Source: Phytopythium helicoides
Taxonomy: Eukaryota > Oomycota > Peronosporomycetes > Pythiales > Pythiaceae
Assembly: GCA_024867545.1 (NCBI GenBank)
Contig: JANFNE010000053.1
Location: forward strand, 310,001 to 374,000
Direction: 5' to 3'
Length of the DNA stretch: 64,000 nucleotides
In this document: positions 10,689 through 20,873 of the stretch, piece after piece
How positions within the stretch are numbered: the stretch's first letter is position 1
Layout of the letters: every line of letters begins with the position of its first letter
Made by a program: the position numbers and the translations under genes
The notes under the pieces: generated by a model
The model's database searches: none
What the model saw: only the letters and a program-made list of their open reading frames with translations
What the model was told of the DNA's origin: nothing

Positions 10689-11999
10689 ATGACACGCGAA
10701 GCCACATCACCAAGCACGGCCATGGCGACGCCTTCCGCGGCGCTGCAGGAGGCCAAGGAGCTCTCGGAGCGCCTGAAAGTCGAGCGAGGGAGCTGTGAGG
10801 AGCTTGTGGCGTCTCTGTGTCGCGTCGACACCTTCCTGGCGAGATCTGGGGTCCGAGAAAGCAGCGGAGAAGCCAAAGAGCTGAAAGCGGAGCTTGATGC
10901 GATCGTCGAGGATTTGGTGGCGTTCCTGCAGCGCTACAGCGGTCGGGGTCTCACCCTTCGCTTTATGAAGCAACACGAGCTCAAGAAGGAGCTCAAAGGG
11001 CTCAAAGACGCGGGTGAAAAGGTTTCTGGAAGACTAGAGGCAATGCTGAGGCTGGGGTCTCCAAAAACACGGGTGGAATATGCTGCAAATCACGCCAAGC
11101 TCTCGGCTGCACTGAACGACGCAGCTCTTGATCGAGTTCGAGTGAAGGCGAACGATATGGCAGTTGGTTCTCGGCTGGGTAACGAGGCCGGCGTTGAACT
11201 ATTCAGAGGAACGTGCCGAGGTCAGGACGTTGTCATCAAGACGATCAAAGGCGCTGATGAGACCCAGCTGTGCGAGTTTGTCAAAGAGATCAAGCTGATG
11301 GCGAGACTGAGCCATCCAAACATCGTCCAGTTTATTGGGGCTTCATGGGCTACCCATAAAGAAGTTTCCATGCTGACGGAGTTTGTTCCGGGACGTGATT
11401 TGTGGAGCCTCCTGCGCAAATTTGAGGCGGAGGATCGGCCGCACGGGTTTGACACTCAGAAAACCAAGATAGCACTTCAGGTTGCTGAAGCGCTGGCTTA
11501 TGCGCACGGGCTCTCTCCACCTGTTGTGCATCAAGACATCCGATCGATGAATGTGCTGCTAACAGAGACACTGGATGCGAAGCTGGCACATTTTGGAGCA
11601 TACCGAGAGCCACTGCCGTACACATACGCTCCAATGCCCACTGGGCGCCATTCGCAACGATATATTGCGCCTGAAATTATCAGGGGTGAGGCAAGAGATG
11701 AGCGAGCTGACGTCTTCTCATTCGGAATGCTCCTCACGGAGATCGATCTGCATGCCGAGCCGTACGCTCACGTGCGTGACCCTGAGGATCCGTCGCGTCC
11801 AGTATCGGAGATGATCCTTCTTGTCATGATTGAGAAGCAACATCTACAGCCCGATTTTTCAGCCGCAACCATGAGTGATTTAGTCGAGCTTGGTCGCTCA
11901 TGCACAGCATACGACGCAGACGATCGGCCGACAGCAGTGTATGTGGCGTCAATTCTTCACCGCATTCACGAGGAGCTGTCAAAAGGGACCAACATTTGA
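10689..11999 (+). CDS. N-terminal helical bundle + TKL-type pseudokinase
   Basis: An intronless 436-residue frame. Residues 10-150 are almost wholly helical, with four predicted amphipathic segments (LQEAKELSERLKVER, LKAELDAIVEDLVAFLQRYS, ELKKELKGLKDAGEKVSGRL among them). Residues 155-430 form a TKL-like kinase fold: glycine loop near 160, VVIK with Lys184, LSHPNIVQFIGAS, YAHGLSPPVVHQDIRSMNVLL, YIAPEII, DVFSFGMLLTEI and DDRPTA. The HRD motif is HQD (Asp kept, about 283) and the DFG Asp is replaced by His (HFG, about 301), so magnesium binding should be impaired. Helical bundle plus pseudokinase resembles MLKL and plant MLKL-like proteins in layout only; no sequence relationship is shown. An upstream broken paralogue (5342-6546) and a downstream relic (12120-12880) make this the only open copy of a local family. 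An in-frame alternative ATG lies at 10722. Confidence 0.75.
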   Translation: MTREATSPSTAMATPSAALQEAKELSERLKVERGSCEELVASLCRVDTFLARSGVRESSGEAKELKAELDAIVEDLVAFLQRYSGRGLTLRFMKQHELKKELKGLKDAGEKVSGRLEAMLRLGSPKTRVEYAANHAKLSAALNDAALDRVRVKANDMAVGSRLGNEAGVELFRGTCRGQDVVIKTIKGADETQLCEFVKEIKLMARLSHPNIVQFIGASWATHKEVSMLTEFVPGRDLWSLLRKFEAEDRPHGFDTQKTKIALQVAEALAYAHGLSPPVVHQDIRSMNVLLTETLDAKLAHFGAYREPLPYTYAPMPTGRHSQRYIAPEIIRGEARDERADVFSFGMLLTEIDLHAEPYAHVRDPEDPSRPVSEMILLVMIEKQHLQPDFSAATMSDLVELGRSCTAYDADDRPTAVYVASILHRIHEELSKGTNI

Positions 12000-12119
12000 G
12001 TGCTCGAAGAGAAAGGCTGAAATGGCGAATTTAGATATTGCTGTATGTCGAAAGGTACATGGACTCATTACTCTGAAAAACTTCCCGCTTAAACCAATGT
12101 ATAGCTTTCGAATATGTTT

Positions 12120-12880
12120 GGGGAGAAATGGATGGAATGCGGTTGTGCTGTGTGAATCTCTCTCATGGAGGGCGTCAAGGAGTCAAATGCCGTTTGGGAT
12201 TTCTGCATCTACTCTTATTGAACACCTCACTTCGATACCGGAAGCGAGCTTCTCATACCCCAATCTTTCTAGAGGTTTTCACCTCGCTGTTGACTCTTCG
12301 TCATATATATCATGCTCGATGAAGACGCATGAATGGAGATCGTTGCTGGAGAACCCTTGACGTCTCTCGAACGAAAAGTTTGCTGCAATTAAACACCAGT
12401 CGGGCATATAAGCATGGTATAAGATCAAAATCGTGTGGCACGTTGCAGACGCTCTAGAGTATGTCATTCGCTGTCGCCCCAAGAAGCTCATGGAGACTCG
12501 AAACCATCCATTTACTCGTATCACATAACGTATGGGTTGATTTGGCAGGTTTTGAGGCCTCAGGAAGACGATTAGATGTATTGGCGCTCCTTCACCGCTC
12601 CAGACTACAATCCATGCGCGAAGTCGTAGGTCAGGGTGTCTCGTTCGGATTGTTGCGAGCTGCTTGGATCAGCAGGCAAAATTCATTTGAAAATTTTTCC
12701 AAACCCTCAGAAGCGAGCACTCGCGAATAAAGGTCAACTCCAGCCCAAATTTTCCTCAGATGCGCAAAAAGAGGTGGCGGCTCTTGGACGGACGTGCACG
12801 TCTTTCGACGAAGTTGACCGTCCATCGGCCGTCATACCGAGTCATCCTCTGAAGAATCCTCGACCGCCCGCCTCTGAAAG
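12120..12880 (+). pseudogene. Relic of the pseudokinase family (third copy)
   Basis: Scattered matches in order to 10689-11999. A segment near 12430 reads VADALEYVIRCRPKK against VAEALAYAHGLSPP. A C-terminal segment near 12733-12830 reads GQLQPKFSSDAQKE, LGRTCTSFDEVDRPSA against the C-lobe end of the open gene. Between and before these, stops and shifts are frequent. No product is expected. Confidence 0.6.
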
Positions 12881-13920
12881 GCCAATTCACAGCTATTCGT
12901 TCGTGCATACACTTCGTGGTCACCCCCTGCACGTTAGCTAGCGGTATGTACATCGTGCATAGGGAATCTTGAATGCCACGCTTCGCCGTCACAGTGGACT
13001 TCGGCCAAAATAGTCGCCAATCGCTCTGAAAGTCTCCTGATACAAATCTCGAGCGTCCAGCGACTTGCAGAGCTCAGGTTAGCGTTTTTCTCGATGACAC
13101 ACCGCTCGTGCTCCGTCGGAACGCTCTCACGCCAATCATTGCCGAGCACGACTAGACGCCATGCGGGAGTCGACCGGACGACCTCCCCGGCACCACAGCT
13201 TTGACCCGTTGAAGAAGCGAACTGTCGTTGTCTCCATTCTTCTCGTGGAGCTGGGGCCATGTGCTCCCTCACGTTCCGACGGCTGCGTGAGCTTGAGTCG
13301 GAGCTGCTCGCACCCTTCGGTACACAATGAGCGGTGGTGAAAGCGCTTGAAGTTCAAGGCCACGCACGAAGTGGACAGGCCCGTCTCTGTCTATCGCGGC
13401 CACCTGGCTGATTAACGCTGATCGGCGACCTGTCGAAATCTAATACTGGATCGAACAGCGTGAGGTTATCACCTATAGTTTCACTTTAGTTAACCTGTGA
13501 TAGTATATTCGTCTGCTCAAATAGTACTAAACCACGCTCTATAAACTCAGATCATGGACTGCGCGCCGGCTCTTGGTGTTTGTATGCGCGGGGAAACCGG
13601 CTGTTGTGCCCTGACGATTCGTCGACAGCTGTCGCGCATACAGTCGCCAAGTGTCGCGCGCTGGCTCTCGGCGCGTTTCCCCCGCCTTAATCCGCTTTTA
13701 TCTTGATTAAAGTATACCCCCAGCGGCCTCCCACCCATCTGTTTCGGCGCGTGCGGCCTTTCCCGCTGTCCGCCGCGCGCTCGTAGCCGCTCGCCATTTC
13801 CCAATCTGACGCCCGTCGGTGCCGCTGCAACGCGACCGTCGGCGTACTTTCTCGCGGTCTAAAGCGCCGCCAGCTCCCCCCACTTCTCCTCCCTCGTTGC
13901 TCGTCGTTCAAGGCTCCGTC
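12881..13920. other. Intergenic, no gene seen
   Basis: About 1 kb between the accessory zone and the conserved block. Open frames on the minus strand here are Arg-rich products of base composition. The last 250 bases are pyrimidine-rich and presumably hold the promoter of the thaumatin-like gene. Confidence 0.45.
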
Positions 13921-15200
13921 ATGGTCTGGCGCGGCGTCTCGCAGCTCGCGCTGGTCGCGGCGCTGGCTGTGGCCCAAGCGCGCGCTTTCTCGGTCGAGAT
14001 CTCCAACATGTGCTCGACGAGCATGACGCTCGCGCACGTGCAGCCGTCCGGCGTCGGCACGCAGTCGGTGACGGCCGGCGGGTCGACCACGGTCGACATC
14101 CCCGCGGGCTCGGCCTCGCACGTCTTCAAGTGGGGCACGGGCGCTCAGGCTACGCGTACGTTGGGCGAGAGGTGGTGTGGTGTGGAACAGGCAGCTAATG
14201 GTTGAGATTGTCATGGTGGTGGTGGTGCAGTTGCGGAGCTGTCGGCTGAGGGCGGCAAGGCCTGGTACGACATCAGCATCATCCCTACGGGACCCAAGAG
14301 CGGGGTGCGTTTTTGTTGGTGGTGTTTGTTTGCAAGAGTGGTGATCGACCAGGAGCTCACTGTTGGACATGTGTGACCTGGCAGCCCGACTACTGCGGAA
14401 GCCTGCAGGAGTGCAAGGACTACACGGGCGGAGTTGGCTTCAACGTGGCCATGCAGATTGTGCCCAGCACCTCCAGCTGTGCGACGCTCACGTGCATGGC
14501 TGACGGTTGCGCCGACGGCTACCAGTACCCTAAGGACGACACCAAGACGCACTCGTGCAGCATCGACACGGACTTCACGGTGATGTTCTGCCCCGGCGGT
14601 ACTGGTGGCGCCACGCCCGCCCCCTCGACCGCGGCTCCTACGCCGTCGCCTACTCCTTCCCCGACGCCGTCGCCCACTCCCACGCCGACTCCTACGCCGA
14701 CGCCCACCCCCACTCCTACCCCCACGCCCAGCGACAGCACTTCGTCGTCCACGTCGAACGACGGCTCGGATGCTTCGGCCGGCTCGTACTACGGTGGAGA
14801 CAACTCGTACTCGTCGAACTCTGCCTCGAGTGGCAGCCTCCGCAAGGTGAACGCCGAGAGCACGGATGCTGGCGTGCCCACGTCCGGAACCACCACCTCA
14901 ACTACTCAGTCGACTGGCACTTCGGTCAGCGCTTCTTCCCCTACTAGCTCGACTGATGAGACCGGCGGAGACACCGAGAAGATCAATGTGCAGTCTGCCG
15001 GTGCCGATGAGGGAAGCTCGCTTCCGGTCGTGTTTGGAGTTGCTGGTGCGGTTGGTGTCGTCGCTGCCGTTGCTATCGTTGCAATTCGCAAGAAGAAGGC
15101 GCAGCTCGAGGAGCTCGAGGCCAAGAGCCCTCGCCTTCGCACGACCACGGCGGCGGCGCTCATCATGGTCACGCCCCAGGGCAACGTCGACGTGCTGTAA
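13921..15200 (+). CDS. Thaumatin-like secreted/membrane protein with Pro/Thr stalk
   Basis: Join of 13921-14155, 14231-14304 and 14385-15200 (introns of 75 and 80 nt, donors GTACGT and GTGCGT) gives 374 residues with the frame preserved. Residues 1-22 are a signal peptide ending ...QARA. A thaumatin-like domain follows: FSVEISNMCSTSM, AWYDISIIP, DYCGSLQEC, and the signature DGYQYPKDDTKTHSC then FTVMFCP. This is close in layout to fungal cetA-type thaumatin-like proteins. Next come about 35 residues of PTPSPTPTPT stalk, a Ser-rich linker, and a C-terminal membrane helix (VVFGVAGAVGVVAAVAIVAI) followed by RKKK. The domain should face outside with a short cytosolic tail. Glucan binding is plausible for the family but not shown. 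Confidence 0.85.
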
Positions 15201-16778
15201 GCCGACTGTTCAGCCACGCAGCAAGACTAGCTCTAGCAGCGCGCGAGCGCAGCCTGCTGCTCGGCGGCTTGTCTTTCTCCAGCGGTTTTTGTAGTCAGTT
15301 TTTGTCGGCCTCGCCGGCGCTTGAGGCAGCCTCTTTGGATCGTTGCGCCTGCAGTTGTCAATACGCGCGCCACTCTCGGGCGAACGCACTCGCGAACGGA
15401 AGCGAGTTTTGTACATGATGCGCTTCATGCCAAATGCACTCTGCGCTCGGCGCGAAAGTTGTTTGTTATTATCACCTTGATCTCTTTCCGAGCGTGCGCA
15501 TCTCCTCCTGTCAACCGTTTTGACGTTTTGTTGAGTGTCGTCGACACTCGCTCAACACTCGCTCCTCCACGACAAGTCGCGTCTGTAGCCGTGAAGGGCT
15601 CACTTGAGCATCTTCCTCCGCAAACGCAGCTCATCAGCAGTCTTCAGTTTTATCCCTTGCGGATGCGCGACGATCGATCTTCCAGCATCCTACTAGTAGT
15701 CGCGTCAAGCGTCCACCGAGCGGCATTGATGAGATGCGCATTTCGGTTCTACGATCGCATGATGGACACCTCGCCTCCCGCCACGCGCGACACGCGGTGA
15801 GCTGCTCATGGCCCTCATCAATCCCATCAGTGTGTGTGTTAAACGTCGCCCAAATGCCAGGATGGGCCGGGGGAGATGTGACGCCGCTCGCTGACCGCTT
15901 GGTCTGTCCGTCACGCAGCAGCAGCATCTTCCCTGATAACGGCATGACCTCGAAAGATACGCCGAGCCAGCATGATCCCAGCCGAGTGGAAAGTGTCGAC
16001 AAGCAGCAGCCATCCGCTCGCGAATTGACCATGAAGACATCACGATTGTATATGTTGAGGTGAGCTGCTCGCATATGTACGATGGCGCCCCAAGGGCGAC
16101 ACTGGCGGCGGCGTAAGCCTCGCCGTTTACAGGAGCTGCTCGACGCCGGGCAGAAAGGGCAGGCCGATCCCATTGAAGCTGCGGCGCCATGTGGAGTGTC
16201 AAGCAATCCAGCAGGCGGCAGCCGAAGTGAACCGGCCAGCGCGGATTTAGCCGTCTCGACGTGGCGAATTGCGTGACTCGCGCGCGTAATTGTGCGCTCA
16301 TTGGCCCAAGCCTGAGACCAATGGGCTGGAGGTGTTGCTGCTCGTCGGCTGGCAATTAGCCAGCGATTTGCAGCGGCCCGCGCAGCGGATTACTCGCGGG
16401 TCAACTCGTGTGATTTGTGGTTCTTCTCAGTCACCTGATGATGCGTCGTCTGCCCATCTCGCAGCCGCGCGGCGCAAAGCCCGGCCAGTAACGACATCCT
16501 CACGCAAAGCCGGGGCAAATTCCGCCGGAGCGACTGTACACATCTCCCTCTGTGCCGTAGAAATGGGTGGATTGGTAAAAAAAGTGGGATCCTGCGAGAA
16601 CACCAAGTCGCCGTGGCAGAGCCGGTGCTACGGTATACAAACGTCTAGAGATCACGCTGATTTGCCTTTCGATTTCGACATGGTCGTTTCTCCTCGACCA
16701 TGTGTGTGGGATTTTTAGCAATTAGACTTGAAGTCAGTATACTTTCTCCCCCCCCCGACACCCTCTTTTTTTCCTTAG
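15201..16778. other. Intergenic, no gene seen
   Basis: About 1.6 kb. Frames on both strands are short and compositionally biased. The final 100 bases before the zinc-finger gene contain homopolymer C and T runs. Confidence 0.5.
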
Positions 16779-16785
16779 TATATAA
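16779..16785 (+). promoter_or_regulatory. TATA-like element before the zinc-finger gene
   Basis: TATATAA within TTAGTATATAAGGAATAAAA, about 55 bases upstream of the ATG at 16839 and next to a G-run. Position and sequence are suggestive only; classical TATA boxes are uncommon in oomycetes. Confidence 0.4.
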
Positions 16786-16838
16786 GGAATAAAAGAGGGG
16801 GGGGGAGGGAGAAGAAGCAGGAACCCTCCGCCGCCGAC

Positions 16839-18569
16839 ATGGAGCGCCATTTGGCTTCTTGCGGTGCCCCGGGGATGCGAATGCAGGTGAGCGCGTCGCC
16901 GGTCGTGGGCGTGGAGCCCGCGGTCTATGCGCCCAAGGCGCTGCTGCTGCCGTCGCAGTACGGCGCCCCTCCCCTGCGGAGCGACGAGGACGACGAGGCG
17001 CCCTACGGCACCACCGCGCGCGCGCCCCATCTTCACGTCCATCCCTCGGCCGCATCGTGGGCGCGGGCTGCTGACGACGACGCGCCGCATCACCAGCAGC
17101 AAGGGCAGGGGCAGCAGCAGGGCTACGGCTACGCGGACGCGGGCGACCGCGGCGCGCACGAGTCGCTGCACCTGATGAAGGCGGACGGCGCCGGCCAGGC
17201 GTCCATCGTGGACGTGGACCGCAAGCCGCGCAAGCCCGCCAAGCGCGAGATCTTCGTCTGCCCCGAGGTGCACTGCGGCAAGCAGTTCCCGCGCTCGTTC
17301 GCGCTGCGCAGACACATGCGCATCCACACGGGCACCAAGCCCTACGCGTGCGACTTTGAAGGGTGCACGCAGCGCTTCAACACGTCGGGCAACCTCAGCC
17401 GGCACAAGCGCATCCACTCGGGCGAGCGGCCCTACCCGTGCGTCTTTGAGACGTGCGGCAAGCGCTTCAACACGAGCACCAAGCTCAAGCGACACATGCG
17501 CATCCACTTCCCGGACGGACAGAACCTCTTCCAGTGCGTCGAGCCAGGATGCTCCTGGGCGTGCGACAACTACAAGGAGTACGTGCAGCACCAGCGCCTG
17601 CACTCGAGCGTCGCGCAAGGCGTCAAGGACGACGAGAACGTCAATCGCGGCAACGCCGACTTTCCCCCGCCCTCGCAGCCGGCGCAGGCAGCTGCCAAGG
17701 TCGCTGCATCGCGAGCGCCTGCGAAGCGGAAAGCCTCGCCCAAGCCGCCGATGGCCAGCAACGCGCGTCCTGGCCGGCCGGGAGGACCTTCGATTGCTGA
17801 CATTGCCGACATTTCGGCCGACGAGTCGAGCTACGGCGTCAACCCGATGGACGCGTACTCGCAGCAGTCTCAGCCGCAGCCGATGGGACCCACTGGGCTG
17901 GACTTTTCGGGCGGCGAGAAGGACTACTACCAGGACCGCAACCGCTCGTACCCGCTCATGATGATGCAGCAAAAGGAGATGCCGAGGGATCGCGAGGACG
18001 AGTACATGTCCGCGCCGCCCCAGGATAGTCGCCGCATGAAGACCTACCTGGACGAGCGACCCCGGCTTCCGTTCCCGACGCGTGCGTTCCCGTCCGAGCC
18101 GATTGCCTCCGCTTCTCCCAGCGTCCAGCAGGGCAGCGTGCTCGGCTCGTCGTTCCACTTTCACCACATGCCTCCTCACCGCGGACCCAGTTATTATGAG
18201 CCGTCGGCGCCCGTGAGCAGCGGATATGGAAGCAGCCACACGAGCTCGTACGGCGGCGGGTACTCATCCTATCTGCGGCCATCCAGCGAGAACACCATGT
18301 CAAGCTCGTACGCACCGGCGTCCAACTCGTACTACCAGTCCGAGTCCGCGACGCTGCACTTTGCGCCGATCCGGCCCGAGGAGCCATCGGACAACGAAGG
18401 CGACCGGTATGACAGCTCTCCGCACTCGTCACAGTCAATTCAGCAGTCGATTCGTGGGTCTGCCCAGGGCGACGGGTACTCGTCGTCCAGCAACATGAAC
18501 CCGGCGCAGGCGCCCGAGTTCACGGGCGAGGAGCTGAGCGCCGTGCTGGAGCTCATGAAGGACTCGTGA
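16839..18569 (+). CDS. C2H2 zinc-finger transcription factor
   Basis: A 576-residue intronless protein. Three tandem classical fingers (first Cys near residue 141, then about 171 and 201) have CxxxxC-x12-HxxxH form with TGTKPYAC and SGERPYPC linkers. A fourth, atypical finger (CVEPGCSWACDNYKEYVQHQRLH) begins near 231. Helix residues such as RSFALRRHMRIH and TSGNLSRHKRIH are typical DNA-contacting surfaces. The rest is low complexity: an N-terminal Ala/Gln-rich part, and a C-terminal Ser/Tyr/Pro/Gln-rich part ending in EFTGEELSAVLELMKDS, which looks like a short acidic-hydrophobic activation or interaction helix (inference). A nuclear role in gene regulation is expected; targets are unknown. 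Confidence 0.88.
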   Translation: MERHLASCGAPGMRMQVSASPVVGVEPAVYAPKALLLPSQYGAPPLRSDEDDEAPYGTTARAPHLHVHPSAASWARAADDDAPHHQQQGQGQQQGYGYADAGDRGAHESLHLMKADGAGQASIVDVDRKPRKPAKREIFVCPEVHCGKQFPRSFALRRHMRIHTGTKPYACDFEGCTQRFNTSGNLSRHKRIHSGERPYPCVFETCGKRFNTSTKLKRHMRIHFPDGQNLFQCVEPGCSWACDNYKEYVQHQRLHSSVAQGVKDDENVNRGNADFPPPSQPAQAAAKVAASRAPAKRKASPKPPMASNARPGRPGGPSIADIADISADESSYGVNPMDAYSQQSQPQPMGPTGLDFSGGEKDYYQDRNRSYPLMMMQQKEMPRDREDEYMSAPPQDSRRMKTYLDERPRLPFPTRAFPSEPIASASPSVQQGSVLGSSFHFHHMPPHRGPSYYEPSAPVSSGYGSSHTSSYGGGYSSYLRPSSENTMSSSYAPASNSYYQSESATLHFAPIRPEEPSDNEGDRYDSSPHSSQSIQQSIRGSAQGDGYSSSSNMNPAQAPEFTGEELSAVLELMKDS

Positions 18570-20059
18570 GCGGCGCACAGAGGGACGTCTGTGGGGAGGC
18601 TCCCTTTTGTTGATATCCCCCTTTGTTTAGGATTATTTTGATTGGCTTTTTTCCCGGAAGGGAGTGAGTGGAGCGCGCACCCAACCAAGCGTTGGGCAGC
18701 GCCGGTGTCGGTGGTTTGGATGCAGTGTAGGAGAAGGTAAGATACTTATGAATGGTAGAGCGATGAACCCCACGATCGTGTTGGATCCGCAGCTGCGCTG
18801 CATGTGTTGCATGTGTTGCGTCTCCCTCAGGCGGTTAGCCGTATTCGGATGATGATCAAGATCGCCAAGACGGGCTTTCCTGAAGCGTTCGTTGAGCTTC
18901 GACCCAGTTTCGTGGGTGTTGACCCGACGGGCGATTACGAACAACGACCGCAATCCCCGTGATCGCTCTGATGAACGCCGGCGTCCATGGAAAGCATTAG
19001 CTTTTTTCCCACCGAGGGTCCTGCTGTCGGCGTTCAGGGGTAATCGATCTCAGCGTGCTGTGGGCAATACTGTAATCCATCTCGGTAAGGGTAATCGATC
19101 CTGTTGATCCGACAGCGATTACGACCGTTGCTTGCGATCGCTGTGATCGCGAACATTGCAGGCGTCCACGAATTCTGGAGCGAGCAGGGAGTCTCGAGCA
19201 AAGCCCCCTTCGTGTCTTACATGACGTGCGTTCGTTCGTGCGTCGCTGGCGCGTTGATCGGCTGGCGTTTACGATGGCCGGACGCAATCTCTGTGATCGT
19301 TGAGATGGACAGCTGCGACGTGTGAAGCCGATGGCTCTCGGGAGGAAAACATTCGTCTCGTCCGATGCAGCGGACCATCTGGCGGACACATGGGCAGGTT
19401 GGCGTCCTCCGTCAGACACGCACACACCCGGTCGGACGATCGGCCAGCCGCCTCACGTCGGTCGCCGCGCTCGTGGACGGATGCAAATCACTGCTCTGCA
19501 TCCAGGCGCACGCACAAAAAGTCGGATCCATGCACCGCTGCCGTCATGATCTCCATGCTCCAGCGACGCTCCATGCAGCGCCTCGATCCCGGTGCCTCGC
19601 TATCGTGATGACGGCTGGCCGGCTTGAACTCGCAGACCTCCGCCCATTCGCTACACACGCATCCCGTGCATTGTCGAGCACCAGCCCATCGTGCACCCGA
19701 GCTGAGCCCTCCCCAAGCCGCCAAAGCAGCTGCTGCGATCGCTTGATGGTCAGTCAATCACGCAAATCACGGCGTCGGCATCGTGAGCTCGCGGCACGGC
19801 GTAGAAGTGCAGGGAGGTATGTAGCACTTGAACTGTACCGTACTAGCGTGCCACGCACGTGTAATGCGCAGCAACGGGCTTGCGCATCCCGGCGCGTCAC
19901 CGGACCGCGTCACGCACGGCTCTCTTGGGCTGAGTATTGCGGCAGAGAGGGCGACTCAACCAGCGCATAAAAAGACCATCTACCAAACGTCCCACTGTGC
20001 CCAACCTGCACCTTGCGTGCCCATCTCCCCTCATCATCCGGCCACAGTTTACGCCTGAC
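18570..20059. other. Intergenic, no gene seen
   Basis: About 1.5 kb without a supported gene. Several near-copies of a GTAATCGATC / GATCGCTGTGATCG motif occur between about 18920 and 19300, which may be a degenerate short repeat. CATAAAAA at 19966-19973 lies about 90 bases upstream of the heat-shock-factor start. Confidence 0.45.
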
Positions 20060-20873
20060 ATGGAGCGCTCGGTCGCTGCTGCCACCGCTCGGCAGACGGT
20101 GGGGACGAGCTCATTTCATTCCTCAAGCTGCGTGCAAGTCCTCGAGGCTCGATCTCGGGGGCAGAATCCGAATCTACGAGCAGCTAGCGAGCGAGCGACG
20201 TTGGACATGCCGGACTCGACGAGAGAGGTAGCTCCGTTCCTCAAGAGCCTGCGGCTCATGCTGGAGCGAGAGAGCGCGGCGGTGCTGCGGTGGACGGACG
20301 ACGGCAAGGCGTTCGAGATCCACGACCTGCAGCGCATGACGCGCGAGGTGCTGCCAAAGTACTTCAAGCACGCCAAGTACGCGAGCTTCCAGCGACAGCT
20401 CAACTACTTTAACTTCCGCAAGTGGACCAAGTCCAAGGCCGTCGTGTGCACGTTCAGCAACCCGTTCTTCGTGCGAGACGACCCCGCGCTCACGTGGCGC
20501 ATCACGCGCAAGCGCGCGCTCACCCACTCGAGCAAGGCCAACGTGAGCACCAGCAATGACAAGGACAAGGTTCCCGCGCCAGCCAGTCAAGAGCAGCGTC
20601 GGCCGGAGCCCCAAGCTCATCGACGAGAGCGTTGGCAAGGCAGAGGACAGCGAGAGCGACGAGGACGCGGCCAACGCGGCGTTCGGCTCGCTCGACTGGA
20701 TCGACACGCTGTACCCGTCGCTGGAGCTGCTGCTGCAGTCCGACAGCGCAACCGACGACTCGATGAGCTCCCTGCCGTCCTCAGGAGCGTCGTTCGACCT
20801 CTTTGGGCAGCCCAGCAGCGCGTTCCCGGCCTCGACGTGGGCTTGGCATCCGTCCGCAGGGCTGGCGCTCTGA
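20060..20873 (+). CDS. Heat-shock-factor family protein, frame change in mid-gene
   Basis: The HSF-type winged-helix DNA-binding domain (about residues 57-160) is clear: REVAPFLKSLRLMLERE, LRWTDDGKAFEIHDL, LPKYFKHAKYASFQRQLNYFNFRKW and CTFSNPFFVRDDP. The C-terminal part, with DWIDTLYPSLELLL matching DWVDALYSSLDAAV of the neighbour at 22288-23016, lies in a different frame ending at 20873. Removing 20543-20582 as a GT-AG intron would join the two exactly (257 residues), but 40 nt is short for an oomycete intron; a one-base indel is the alternative. Starts at 20060 or 20207 are both possible; a GCTCATT motif resembling an oomycete initiator near 20109 would favour 20207. Nuclear stress-responsive or developmental transcription factor. 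Confidence 0.8.

Noticed and set aside
16734..18239. Long minus-strand ORF (about 500 codons) opposite the zinc-finger gene
   Set aside because: Composition is Arg/Val/Leu-rich with no family resemblance; it mirrors the high-GC third positions of the real plus-strand gene.
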